DNA from: an uncultured Gemmatimonadota bacterium
GTDB lineage: Bacteria > Gemmatimonadota > Gemmatimonadetes > Gemmatimonadales > Gemmatimonadaceae
NCBI GenBank assembly: GCA_903882745.1
Contig: CAIRYG010000011.1
Location: 124,001 to 188,000 of the forward strand
Length of the DNA: 64,000 nt
Reading direction: 5' to 3'
Positions 17,535 through 25,984 of the stretch are shown here, in pieces. The notes under the pieces are model-generated. The model saw only the letters and a program-made list of their open reading frames with translations. It searched no databases and was not told the DNA's origin. The position numbers and the translations under genes are program-made. Numbering within the stretch: the stretch's first letter is position 1; the number at the start of each line of letters is the position of its first letter.

Positions 17535-18818
17535 ATGCATCATACGCGGGAACGGAATGCACTCGCGGATGTGCTGGACTCCGCAGATCCACGCCACGGT
17601 ACGCTCGAGCCCAAGCCCAAACCCGGAGTGCGGGAAGGTGCCGTACTTGCGGAGGTCCAAGTACCAATCGTACGCGTCCTCGGGGAGTTTTTCCTCGCGG
17701 ATGCGCTGCAGGATCTTGTCGTAATCGTCCTCGCGCTGCGACCCGCCGATGATCTCGCCGTAGCCTTCCGGGGCGAGACAATCGTCGCAGAGCACGGTGC
17801 GCGGATCGTCCGGGTTCTCCTTCATGTAGAAGGCTTTCGCCTCCTTGGGGTAGTTCATGATGAAGATCGGGCGGTCATAGTCTTCCACCAGCAACGCCTC
17901 GTCTTCGGCGCCGAGGTCGTCGCCCCACTGGACGCTGCTGCCTTTCTTTTGGAGCGTGGCCACGGCATCGGTGTAGTCAATGCGCGGGAACGGCGCGCTG
18001 ATGTGCTCGAGCTTGGTGATGTCGCGCTCGAGTTCCTTGAGTTCATCCTTTCGACGCTCGACGACACGCTGCACCAAGAAGGAGACGAAGTCCTCCTGCA
18101 GCCGCATATTGTCGTGCGTGTCGGCAAAGGCCACCTCGGGTTCGATCATCCAGAACTCGGTGAGGTGGCGACGCGTCTTACTCTTTTCCGCGCGGAAGGT
18201 CGGGCCAAAGGTGTAGATCTTGCCGAATGCGGCCGCGGCGGCCTCGCCGTAGAGCTGGCCCGTCTGCGCGAGGTAGGCGTTCCCTTCTTCGAAATACTCC
18301 GTGGAGAAGAGCCCAGCACGCTCGCCGATGGCGGCGGTGAGAATCGGCGTATCGACGCGGAGGAACCCGCGCTGATAGAAGAAATCGTGAATCGCCATCT
18401 CGATTTCGTTCCGGATGCGCATGATCGCCACCTGACGGGGCGTGCGCAGCCAGAAGTGCCGGTTGTCGAGGAGGAAGTCGACGCCGTGCTCCTTGGGCTG
18501 GATCGGATAGTCGAGTGGGCTCGACCCGATGATCTCGACGTTGGTAAGTCCGAGCTCGTATCCTCCCGGCGCCCGCGCGTCGGCCTTCACCTCACCGGTC
18601 ACGGCGAGGGAGGTCTCCTGCGTGAGTTCGGCGAACCGCTCCCACACCTCGGGCGGCACCTGATTTTTCACGAGGACCGTCTGTAGGATTCCCGTGCCAT
18701 CGCGCAGGACGATGAACGCCACCTTGCCAGAGGAGCGCAGGTGCGTCACCCACCCGCGGACGGTGACCGATGCGCCCGCGTGGGCGCCGAGTTCGATGAT
18801 GCGAGCCGTGTCGGACAT
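17520..18818 (-). CDS. asnS: Asparaginyl-tRNA synthetase
   Basis: Class IIb aminoacyl-tRNA synthetase (432 aa). The N-terminal OB fold binds the anticodon (VTVRGWVTHLRSSGKVAF). Class II motif 2 is FGPTFRAEKSKTRRHLTEFW and motif 3 is GFGLGLERTVAWICG. Asparagine rather than aspartate specificity is supported by FRAEKSKTRRHLTEFW and the close fit to bacterial AsnRS overall. ATG 18818 overlaps the dehydrogenase stop by 1 nt (TAATG). It is unusual to find it coupled to a periplasmic sugar dehydrogenase. Confidence 0.95.
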   Translation of the reverse strand: MSDTARIIELGAHAGASVTVRGWVTHLRSSGKVAFIVLRDGTGILQTVLVKNQVPPEVWERFAELTQETSLAVTGEVKADARAPGGYELGLTNVEIIGSSPLDYPIQPKEHGVDFLLDNRHFWLRTPRQVAIMRIRNEIEMAIHDFFYQRGFLRVDTPILTAAIGERAGLFSTEYFEEGNAYLAQTGQLYGEAAAAAFGKIYTFGPTFRAEKSKTRRHLTEFWMIEPEVAFADTHDNMRLQEDFVSFLVQRVVERRKDELKELERDITKLEHISAPFPRIDYTDAVATLQKKGSSVQWGDDLGAEDEALLVEDYDRPIFIMNYPKEAKAFYMKENPDDPRTVLCDDCLAPEGYGEIIGGSQREDDYDKILQRIREEKLPEDAYDWYLDLRKYGTFPHSGFGLGLERTVAWICGVQHIRECIPFPRMMHRLRP

Positions 18819-20152
18819 TACTTCCCCTTGTAGCTGACCTTGTAGATGAGGCCGCCGACATCATCGGCGATGTAGAGCGAGCCATCGGTGCCCTGCGCGA
18901 GTCCGGTCGGGCGATGCAACTTGCCGTCCTTGCCCGGGCCGCCGTTGTTGCTGAAGTCGATCGCGAAATCCTCGTGCTTCGTTCCCTGGTTGTTCTTCAG
19001 CGGAAGGAAGACGACGCGGAATCCCTGCTGCGGGAGCGGCGCGCGGTTCCACGAGCCGTGGAAGGCAATGAACGCACCGTTCTTGTACGTCGCGGGGAAT
19101 GCGCTGCCCGTGTAGAACATCATGTCGTTCGGCGCCCAGTGTGCGGGAAAGACGTACGCCGGCTGCGACTTGCCACCGCAACGCGAGGACTCCTTCCCGT
19201 CGCCGCCGTACTCGGGCGCGGTGACGTACTTCTTTTCTTCGGTCGAGTAGTAGCAGTATGGCCAGGCGAAGTCCGCCCCCTGCACAATGTGGTTCACCTG
19301 CTCGGCAGGATTCTCCGCGCCGTACTCGTTGGTGCGGGTCCACTGCCCCACGGGCGGCGCCTGCAAGCCGTCGCGTCCGTGCATGGTGGCCCAGAGCGAC
19401 TTGTCGGCGGGGTTCACGGTGAGCGACACCGAGTTGCGCATACCGGTCGCGTAGCGCACGCCGTCGGTGATCTTCTGTCCGATCTTGTTGGCGTCGTAGC
19501 TCCAGACGCCGGCGCGGGTCTCGAGCTCGACGCAGGGATCAACGCCCTTTGACAGCGGCTTCCGGTCGTTCTCCTGACAGGAGTTCGTCCCAGACCCGAT
19601 GTTCAGATAGAGCGTCGAGCCGATGATGACGAAGTTGTTGGCCGTGTGACCGCCGGCGTACAGGCCTTCGATCACGACCTCTGTCGGGCCGACGATCGTG
19701 TCGCCCACCGTGTACTTCTCGCGTACGACGGTGCGGGCGTTCGAGTGATAGATGTAGCCGTTGGCGAGCGCGATGCCCGAGCCGCTTCCCGTGGCGAGCT
19801 TCTTCACCAGCTCCGCCTTCCCGTCCTTGTTGGCATCACGCAACAAGTACAACCCGGACCCGACCATTCCGCCGCCGGATTCCGCGTTCGCGCGCACGCT
19901 GTTACCGATCAGCAGGACATCGCCATTCGATGCGACGACCATGTGGCGCGGGGCAACGACGGACGACGCGAAGATCGTCGCACAAAACCCGGCTGGCAGC
20001 GTCAGGTTTGCGTTGTCGGCATCACACGGGACGGCGCGCGACCTGGCGGCACCGGGCGCCATCTGCGCCGCGTCGGCGGGGCGAGCGAGGTTGCTGGAGA
20101 CGACCGCCGCGAGGGCGACGGACACGCCGGCGAGAACGAACACTTTGCGCAT
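18818..20152 (-). CDS. Periplasmic PQQ-dependent sugar dehydrogenase-like beta-propeller
   Basis: Secreted protein (444 aa) of the glucose/sorbosone dehydrogenase superfamily. The signal peptide is MRKVFVLAGVSVALAAVVSSN with cleavage near ADAAQ. Propeller motifs typical of soluble PQQ dehydrogenases follow: LPAGFCATIFASSVVAPRHM, LYLNIGSGTNSCQEND, YATGMRNSVSLTVNP and GADFAWPYCYY, with RPTGLAQGTDGSLYIADD at the end. It probably oxidises a sugar or aldehyde in the periplasm, but the substrate cannot be read. ATG 20152 is chosen over GTG 20164; no strong ribosome-binding site is seen for either. The alternative is a non-catalytic NHL-like propeller. Confidence 0.78.
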   Translation of the reverse strand: MRKVFVLAGVSVALAAVVSSNLARPADAAQMAPGAARSRAVPCDADNANLTLPAGFCATIFASSVVAPRHMVVASNGDVLLIGNSVRANAESGGGMVGSGLYLLRDANKDGKAELVKKLATGSGSGIALANGYIYHSNARTVVREKYTVGDTIVGPTEVVIEGLYAGGHTANNFVIIGSTLYLNIGSGTNSCQENDRKPLSKGVDPCVELETRAGVWSYDANKIGQKITDGVRYATGMRNSVSLTVNPADKSLWATMHGRDGLQAPPVGQWTRTNEYGAENPAEQVNHIVQGADFAWPYCYYSTEEKKYVTAPEYGGDGKESSRCGGKSQPAYVFPAHWAPNDMMFYTGSAFPATYKNGAFIAFHGSWNRAPLPQQGFRVVFLPLKNNQGTKHEDFAIDFSNNGGPGKDGKLHRPTGLAQGTDGSLYIADDVGGLIYKVSYKGK

Positions 20153-20238
20153 GAATGAGACCACAGGCTAAGGGAGCTTCGAGTGGGAACCTGTGGAATC
20201 TAAGCAGTTCCCGAGAGGGGCGAAGCCCGTACGCGGGG

Positions 20239-22332
20239 TCAGCCGACCCGGAAGCGCTCCAGCGCCTTGGAATAGCTCTTTTTGAGCACGGTATTCAGCG
20301 CCTTGTGCTCCGGCTTGGACAGGTCGGGATCCTTGGCCAGCAACTGCTCCGCCCCGGCACGCGCGAGGTCACCCAGCGCCACATCGCGGAGGGGGTCGGC
20401 AATCCGGAACATCGCCTCGCCGTGCTGTCGCTCGCCGAACAGATCCCCCATGCCGCGGATGCGGAGATCCTCGCGCGCGATCTCAAAGCCGTCTTCCGTG
20501 CCCACAAAAATGTCGAGCCGTTCTGCCGCCTCCGGACTCACGTCACCGAGCAGAATGCAGAACGACTCCGCGGCCCCGCGCCCAACCCGCCCGCGCAACT
20601 GATGCAACTGCGACAGCCCGAACCGCTCGGGATGCTCAATGAGCATCACCGTCGCATTGGCGACATCGATCCCCACCTCGATCACGGTCGTCGAGACAAG
20701 GACGTCAATCTCACCATCCCGGAAAGCGCGCATGGTGGCGTCCTTTTCCTCCGACGGCTGCCGGCCGTGCAACAGCGCCAGTCGCCGATGGGCGAAGTGC
20801 CCCGTGCGGAGCTCCTCAAAGGCTTGCGTCGCCGCGCGCAGCTCAACTTTCTCGCTCTCGTCGATCAACGGGAGGACGATGTACACTTGCCGCCCGAGCT
20901 CCACTTGCGCCTCAACAAACTGCAGCACTTTCTCGCGCGACTTCTCCGCACGCCGCGCCGTTGTCACGGGCTGTCGCCCAGGGGGGCGTTCGTCGAGGAT
21001 GCTCACATCGAGGTCACCATACAGCGTGAGGGCGAGCGATCGCGGAATCGGCGTCGCCGACATCAACAGCGTGTCGGGGCGCGCCCCTTTCTTACCCAGG
21101 GCATTGCGCTGCTCGACACCAAAGCGATGCTGTTCGTCGACCACCACAAGCCCGAGCTTGGCGAACTCTGTGGAGTCCTGCACCAGCGCATGCGTGCCGA
21201 CAACCAGCACCGGCTCGGTACTTGCGAGCTGCGTGGCTGCCGCACGACGCGCCTTCGCGCCGAGCGATCCCGTGATGAGCACCGGTAGGATTCCCAACGG
21301 GGCCAGCAACTTCTCAAAGGTGCGCGCGTGCTGTTCGGCCAACAGTTCGGTGGGGGCCATGACTGCGACCTGAAAACCATTCTCGATCGCGAGCATCGCC
21401 GCGAACAGCGCGACGACGGTCTTGCCGCTGCCGACGTCCCCTTGCAACAAGCGGTGCATGCGGCGGTCACTGCACATATCCGCCACGATCTCACGCACGG
21501 CGCGCATCTGCGCACCGGTGAGTTCGAACGGCAGCACTTGTTTGAGCTTGGAGGTGAGCTCTCGACGATTGGTCATCGCGGTGCCGCGTCGCTGCTCGCG
21601 CGCGAGCGACTTGGCGCGCGCCTGCAGGATGTGCACCGAGAGCAGCTCTTCGAATGCCAATCGCGCGCGTCCACGCTCCGCCTCGGCGATCGAGGTGGGG
21701 CGATGCACCAGCCGCAGCGCCTCCGGGAGCGATGGCACCCCCGCCAGCTGCAACAGCCAGTCGGGGAGATGCTCCACATACAGCGGCAGATACTCCTCGA
21801 GATGTTTATCGATGAGCTGCCGAATAATTTTGAACGAGAGCCCCTCGGTCGCCGGATACACCGACAGGACGCGCCCACCGGATGTCCCCGATTCTTCGGT
21901 CCCGAGATTGACGAACTCGCGAGGGACGAGCTGGCGCCCGTGAAAGAAGCGCACCGGCCCCGTGAGGAGCAACATGTCGCCCTTCTTGATCGTGCGGTCG
22001 AGAAACGGCTGCCCGGGCCAGGAGGCCTCAATCAGTCCGCTGGCGTCCTGCACCACAGCCTGAAACACGCGCAGCCCTCTGCGCGTGGGCAGCACCCCTT
22101 TCGACACGACGGTGCCAATGATCGTGGCATCGTCACCGATGCGCAGCTTGGCAATCGGCGCGACCGTGCTGGCATCCTCGTACCGGTGCGGGATGTGCAG
22201 GAACAGTTCGCGTGCGGTAAAAATGCCAAGCTTCCGGAGGGCGTCGGCTCGCGCCGGCCCGACCCCCGCCAGATAGGTCACGTTGGTGTCGAGCGATTTC
22301 TGCGCGACGCGCGCGACCTGTTGCCGCCTCAC
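20239..22332 (-). CDS. recG: ATP-dependent DNA helicase RecG
   Basis: Superfamily-2 helicase (697 aa) that remodels stalled replication forks and branched recombination intermediates. The N-terminal wedge (OB) domain spans about 60-180. The motor has Walker A GDVGSGKTVVALFA, the Walker B variant VVDEQHRFGVEQR (DEQH) and motif III LLMSATPIPRSLALT. The C-terminal motor has VSTTVIEVGIDVANATVM and HQLRGRVGRG. GTG 22332 overlaps the ftsY stop by 4 nt (GTGA). Length matches the family's 680-720. Confidence 0.97.
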   Translation of the reverse strand: MRRQQVARVAQKSLDTNVTYLAGVGPARADALRKLGIFTARELFLHIPHRYEDASTVAPIAKLRIGDDATIIGTVVSKGVLPTRRGLRVFQAVVQDASGLIEASWPGQPFLDRTIKKGDMLLLTGPVRFFHGRQLVPREFVNLGTEESGTSGGRVLSVYPATEGLSFKIIRQLIDKHLEEYLPLYVEHLPDWLLQLAGVPSLPEALRLVHRPTSIAEAERGRARLAFEELLSVHILQARAKSLAREQRRGTAMTNRRELTSKLKQVLPFELTGAQMRAVREIVADMCSDRRMHRLLQGDVGSGKTVVALFAAMLAIENGFQVAVMAPTELLAEQHARTFEKLLAPLGILPVLITGSLGAKARRAAATQLASTEPVLVVGTHALVQDSTEFAKLGLVVVDEQHRFGVEQRNALGKKGARPDTLLMSATPIPRSLALTLYGDLDVSILDERPPGRQPVTTARRAEKSREKVLQFVEAQVELGRQVYIVLPLIDESEKVELRAATQAFEELRTGHFAHRRLALLHGRQPSEEKDATMRAFRDGEIDVLVSTTVIEVGIDVANATVMLIEHPERFGLSQLHQLRGRVGRGAAESFCILLGDVSPEAAERLDIFVGTEDGFEIAREDLRIRGMGDLFGERQHGEAMFRIADPLRDVALGDLARAGAEQLLAKDPDLSKPEHKALNTVLKKSYSKALERFRVG

Positions 22333-23267
22333 TCGTGCAGCAACTCCGCCGCAAACCGGTCGGGGTCGAAGGGCGCCAGGTCGCCAACGCTCTCCCCCGT
22401 CCCCACAAACTTGATGGGCACGTCGAGCGCCTCGTGCACCGCCAGCACCACCCCACCCTTGGCGGTGCCATCGAGCTTCGTGACCACCACGCCGGAGAGC
22501 GGCACCGATGCGCTGAAGACTTTGGCCTGCATCACCGCGTTCTGGCCGATGGTTCCGTCGAGCACCAACAGCGATTCGTGCGGCGCACCTGGCAGACGCT
22601 TGGCGATCACGCGCGCGACCTTGCGGAGCTCTTCCATGAGTCCGTCACTCGTGTGCAAACGTCCTGCGGTATCAATCAGCAGCACGTCGCAGCCGCGAGT
22701 GATCCCCGCTTCGATGGCGTTGTACGCCACAGACGCAGGATCGCCGCCGGGCGCACCCGCCACAAACTCTGCCCCGGTGCGCTCTGCCCACACGCGCAAC
22801 TGATCAATAGCACCCGCGCGGAACGTATCCCCAGCGGCGACGAGCACCTTTTTCCCCTGCTGCTGGAGCCGACCGGCGAGCTTGCCGATGAACGTGGTCT
22901 TCCCCGCCCCGTTCACGCCGAGCACCAAAATTACCGTGGGCCCGTCGGCGGCGAAGTGGAGCGCTGGGTCACTGCGTCCCGCGCGTAGCGCCGCGCTGAC
23001 ACCGGCGCGAAGCGCGTTCGCAAAATCGTCGCTCGATTTCACCTCGCCTTTCGCCGCGCGGCGTTCGATCTCCGCGACCAAGCGCAGTGTGACCGGAACA
23101 CCGAAGTCCGACTCCAGCAGCAACGTCTCCAGTTGCTCGAGCGATCCCGCATCCACACCACCGCGCGCGAGCACTGCGACGTCGGTGAGTGCGACATCCT
23201 TAATGCGCTGCCAGAGCGAGCGCTTTGGCGCGAGCCCAGAGGACGACGACCGACCAAAAATTGCCAT
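22329..23267 (-). CDS. ftsY: Signal recognition particle receptor FtsY
   Basis: SRP-receptor GTPase (312 aa) that docks SRP-ribosome complexes at the inner membrane. It is almost only the NG domain: N domain about 15-95, P-loop GVNGAGKTTFIGKLAG, G3 LLIDTAGRLHT, G4 TKLDGTAKGG and the closing GTGESVGDLAPFD. The long acidic A domain of E. coli FtsY is absent, as in many phyla. ATG 23267 is preferred: the open frame to 23453 reads through the end of the upstream gene and is dissimilar to FtsY. It is coupled to recG. Confidence 0.96.
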   Translation of the reverse strand: MAIFGRSSSSGLAPKRSLWQRIKDVALTDVAVLARGGVDAGSLEQLETLLLESDFGVPVTLRLVAEIERRAAKGEVKSSDDFANALRAGVSAALRAGRSDPALHFAADGPTVILVLGVNGAGKTTFIGKLAGRLQQQGKKVLVAAGDTFRAGAIDQLRVWAERTGAEFVAGAPGGDPASVAYNAIEAGITRGCDVLLIDTAGRLHTSDGLMEELRKVARVIAKRLPGAPHESLLVLDGTIGQNAVMQAKVFSASVPLSGVVVTKLDGTAKGGVVLAVHEALDVPIKFVGTGESVGDLAPFDPDRFAAELLHE

Positions 23268-23293
23268 GATGAAATCTGGTACCGCGGAGCGCC

Positions 23294-25117
23294 CTAGCGA
23301 AGCCCAATCTTGCGTCGCAGCACCCATTCTCCGCAGAGGGCCCCCAGCAGGACCGCGTACAGCCACCAGGCCATCCGCGCGCGCGGTGCCCGATCCGAGG
23401 GTGCGCCGCCACCGATCGCCCCCGACACCACGCTGGGCTTCCGGGGGAGCCACTCGGCCGACGCATTCACCACCAGCAACCCGTCGCCGGAGGCACTGCG
23501 CAGGTCGTACACCCCTGGGGCCAGCGGGGCGGTTTCGGCGATTCCCGTCGCTCCCGCGAAGTGCAGCGTCAGCGTCTCCGCCTGCGGATTGGCGCTGCCA
23601 GGGGCTGCATTGCTCGGAGCTGCGCTTCTCGGCCGCAGGACCACGGTCGCGGTCGTGTCGCGCGGGCTACCGCGACGCCACCGGACCGGCTCGCCAGCGC
23701 GCACCCACGGGGAGGCCGGGCGCGCGGCGCGGTTGTCCGTGGCGTCGCCTGTCATCCAGTCAAACACGGAGCCCCAAATGGCCGTAAAGGCCTCGGCGCT
23801 TCGCCCACCACGCAGGCGCCAGCGGTACATCCCCGAGGCATGAATCACCACAATCCGGCGCGGAGACGACACCCCGGAGATCATGGGTCGCTCGTCAAAC
23901 CGACGGGCGCGACGCACCGTGACGGCGGTCCATTCGGCGTCCTTTGACGGGTCGCCGACTTCAACAGGTGGAAGCGAATCCCACGGCAGTGCACCAAGCG
24001 CGGCCGCGAGCGGCGACGGCGGCGCAGACATCGCGTAGTACTCCTCGCTGCGGCCGCTGGGTGCCATCAGGGCGAGCGCCCCATGGGTCAGGGCTCTGGG
24101 TGCCCCGAAGATCGCCGTATCGCCGTGCAGGAAGGCCAGCGGAGCCTCCGAGAGGGTCCGACGAACCTCCGCCTCGGTGACCGACGCCAAACTGCCCTCC
24201 ACGCGCCACTGCCCCGGTGCCACCCGCAGATAGCCGCGGGTCGGCACGGCCAGTGTGCCACGAAGTACCGCAAGCGCCTCGCGTGCATCCACGTCGGGGG
24301 CGGTCGAGACGAACACCGCGGAGGCCCCGCGCGCGATTTCCAGAGACGCCGTGAGGGTGTCGTTGCGCGCGATCGCGTCGCCGGCGCTGGTCACGACAGC
24401 CCGCAGCAGCCGGAAGCCGGGTTCGCCCCCGATGGCACTCCGGAGTTTGACTTCCCGCTCAGCATAGGGCGCGAGCGAATCAATCGCGGCACCGCCAATC
24501 GACAGGCCGGCAAGGGTCAACTCGACCCGTCCCGCCGCAGCCCCCGCAGCACCGCCACTGACCACAATCGCAAACTCCGCCGTATCGCCAGCCACCACCG
24601 CCGCCGGGCCATCAATCGACACGAGCGCCGCGTCGCGCGCGCCGGCACCGTCCAGCGCGATCACCCGCGAGCCCCCGGGCAACTCCGCGAGTCGCGCCGC
24701 GTCGTCGATGCGCCCGTCGGTCACGAGCACAACAGGTCGGCCGGCACCGAGCACACGTTCCACGAGTGGCGCCACACGCGACGCGCCGTCCATAGGTGCG
24801 ACTGGGGCCACGCCAACTCTGAGCGAATCCCCAAGGAGCAAGAGGGTGTCGCCCCCCGCACTCTCCGCAGCGGTGCGTGCCTTGGCCCAGAGCGCCGCGT
24901 TGCCTGCCACCTGCCAGCTCGCTGAGGCGTCGAGCGCGACGTAGTGCCCAACGGACGAGGCCGGCCCAATGGGCGCGTCGAACAGGAGCGCCAGCGCGAT
25001 CGTGTACACCGAGGCGCGCAATGCCAGCGGAAGAGGAGCATTCGCCCGAACGCCAAACCGATACTGCGCGACCGCCGCGGCGGACCCCGCCAACACGGCG
25101 AGCAACCAAAGCATCAT
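23294..25117 (-). CDS. Membrane protein with vWA-like region, BatA/aerotolerance-like, function unknown
   Basis: Large protein (607 aa) anchored at both ends: hydrophobic segments at 1-20 and 35-55, and MAWWLYAVLLGALCGEWVL near the C-terminus followed by RRKIGLR. Between them, YVALDASASWQ resembles the DxSxS of a vWA fold and VVLVTDGRID the next vWA strand, with beta-rich regions afterwards. Topology and these motifs recall BatA-type proteins with an N-terminal double-TM and central vWA region, but a full metal-ion site is not evident. It is third in a run with the Sel1-repeat protein and a 283-aa secreted protein (16 nt gap), and precedes ftsY. ATG 25114 is an equal start. Confidence 0.65.
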   Translation of the reverse strand: MMLWLLAVLAGSAAAVAQYRFGVRANAPLPLALRASVYTIALALLFDAPIGPASSVGHYVALDASASWQVAGNAALWAKARTAAESAGGDTLLLLGDSLRVGVAPVAPMDGASRVAPLVERVLGAGRPVVLVTDGRIDDAARLAELPGGSRVIALDGAGARDAALVSIDGPAAVVAGDTAEFAIVVSGGAAGAAAGRVELTLAGLSIGGAAIDSLAPYAEREVKLRSAIGGEPGFRLLRAVVTSAGDAIARNDTLTASLEIARGASAVFVSTAPDVDAREALAVLRGTLAVPTRGYLRVAPGQWRVEGSLASVTEAEVRRTLSEAPLAFLHGDTAIFGAPRALTHGALALMAPSGRSEEYYAMSAPPSPLAAALGALPWDSLPPVEVGDPSKDAEWTAVTVRRARRFDERPMISGVSSPRRIVVIHASGMYRWRLRGGRSAEAFTAIWGSVFDWMTGDATDNRAARPASPWVRAGEPVRWRRGSPRDTTATVVLRPRSAAPSNAAPGSANPQAETLTLHFAGATGIAETAPLAPGVYDLRSASGDGLLVVNASAEWLPRKPSVVSGAIGGGAPSDRAPRARMAWWLYAVLLGALCGEWVLRRKIGLR

Positions 25118-25132
25118 CGCGTCACGCGCGCA

Positions 25133-25984
25133 TCACGGGCATTTGACCGCCGGTGCGTTGCGGGACTTGGCAAACGCTTGCTCAGCGGCACAGGCCGTCT
25201 TGAGCGTCAGCAGTTCTTCGCGCCCTTCTCGCATCAGATCGGGGAGCAGCGCGGTCGGGGACGCCTGCGTCCAGCCTGCGGCGAGTTCGGCGACCGCGTC
25301 GGAAATCAACTCGGCCGCATCGAGAAACAGCCCTTTCCGGCTGCTGAGCGTCGCAAGTTCCAGTTTCTCGTGGACGCTCTTCTCAATGGTGGCGCGTTGC
25401 GACACACCGGCGGCGCGCTGGGCGGCCAAGCGCTCCTCCGCCTCACGCAGCCGGCGGATTCGCTCCAACAGCGGAATGGTTTCGAGGGTGGTATCGAATG
25501 GGACGGCCGGCGCGGGACAGGGCCAGAGCTTGGTTGCCGCTCCGCCGTCACCAGCCCCAGTATCGCGCGGCTTGTTGCACAACGCCGAGGCATTCTCGAG
25601 AGAGAAACGGACCAACTCCCCCTGCCATTTTGCTGCATCGCGGTCGCCCGCGAGTGCAAACGACTCCGCCGTCCAGGCGCGCATCACCGCCTCGAGGACG
25701 TACATGTCGCGCAGGCTTGGCTTCTCGATCGCGATTTGCGGGGTCGTGCCGTCAGAGCAGTCCTTGCAACTCGGTCGCTCCCATCCTGGAATCTTGCCGA
25801 GCAGGTAGCGCGACTGCGCCGCTCCGGTGGCCCCGTAATACCACTCGCTCTGCGCACGCGCAGCACGTGGCGCCACAAGGCAGGCGACGAGCGAGGCCAC
25901 GACAACGCCCAGCGCTCCACCAGCACGCAGTGCCGGAAGAACGCGACCAGCCCGACCGATCAGCGCGATCCCGCGTGCGCTCAC
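25133..25984 (-). CDS. Secreted protein of unknown function
   Basis: Unrecognised protein (283 aa). A basic N-terminus and the hydrophobic stretch GGALGVVVASLVACLVAP end in ARAQSEWYY, a probable signal peptidase I site. SCKDCSDG and NASALCNKP put cysteine pairs in the mature, hence oxidising-compartment, part. About 150-200 is a helical, probably coiled-coil segment (LLERIRRLREAEERLAAQRA). GTG 25984 overlaps the stop of the Sel1 gene by 4 nt (GTGA); the frame is open to 26014 but that would overlap more. Co-translation with the Sel1-repeat protein suggests a shared periplasmic role. Confidence 0.65.
   Translation of the reverse strand: MSARGIALIGRAGRVLPALRAGGALGVVVASLVACLVAPRAARAQSEWYYGATGAAQSRYLLGKIPGWERPSCKDCSDGTTPQIAIEKPSLRDMYVLEAVMRAWTAESFALAGDRDAAKWQGELVRFSLENASALCNKPRDTGAGDGGAATKLWPCPAPAVPFDTTLETIPLLERIRRLREAEERLAAQRAAGVSQRATIEKSVHEKLELATLSSRKGLFLDAAELISDAVAELAAGWTQASPTALLPDLMREGREELLTLKTACAAEQAFAKSRNAPAVKCP

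Noticed and set aside
20152-20238. CCACAGG...CCTGTGG and GGGAAC...GTTCCC repeats after recG
   Set aside because: Short stems with long loops and no T-run; too weak to call a terminator.
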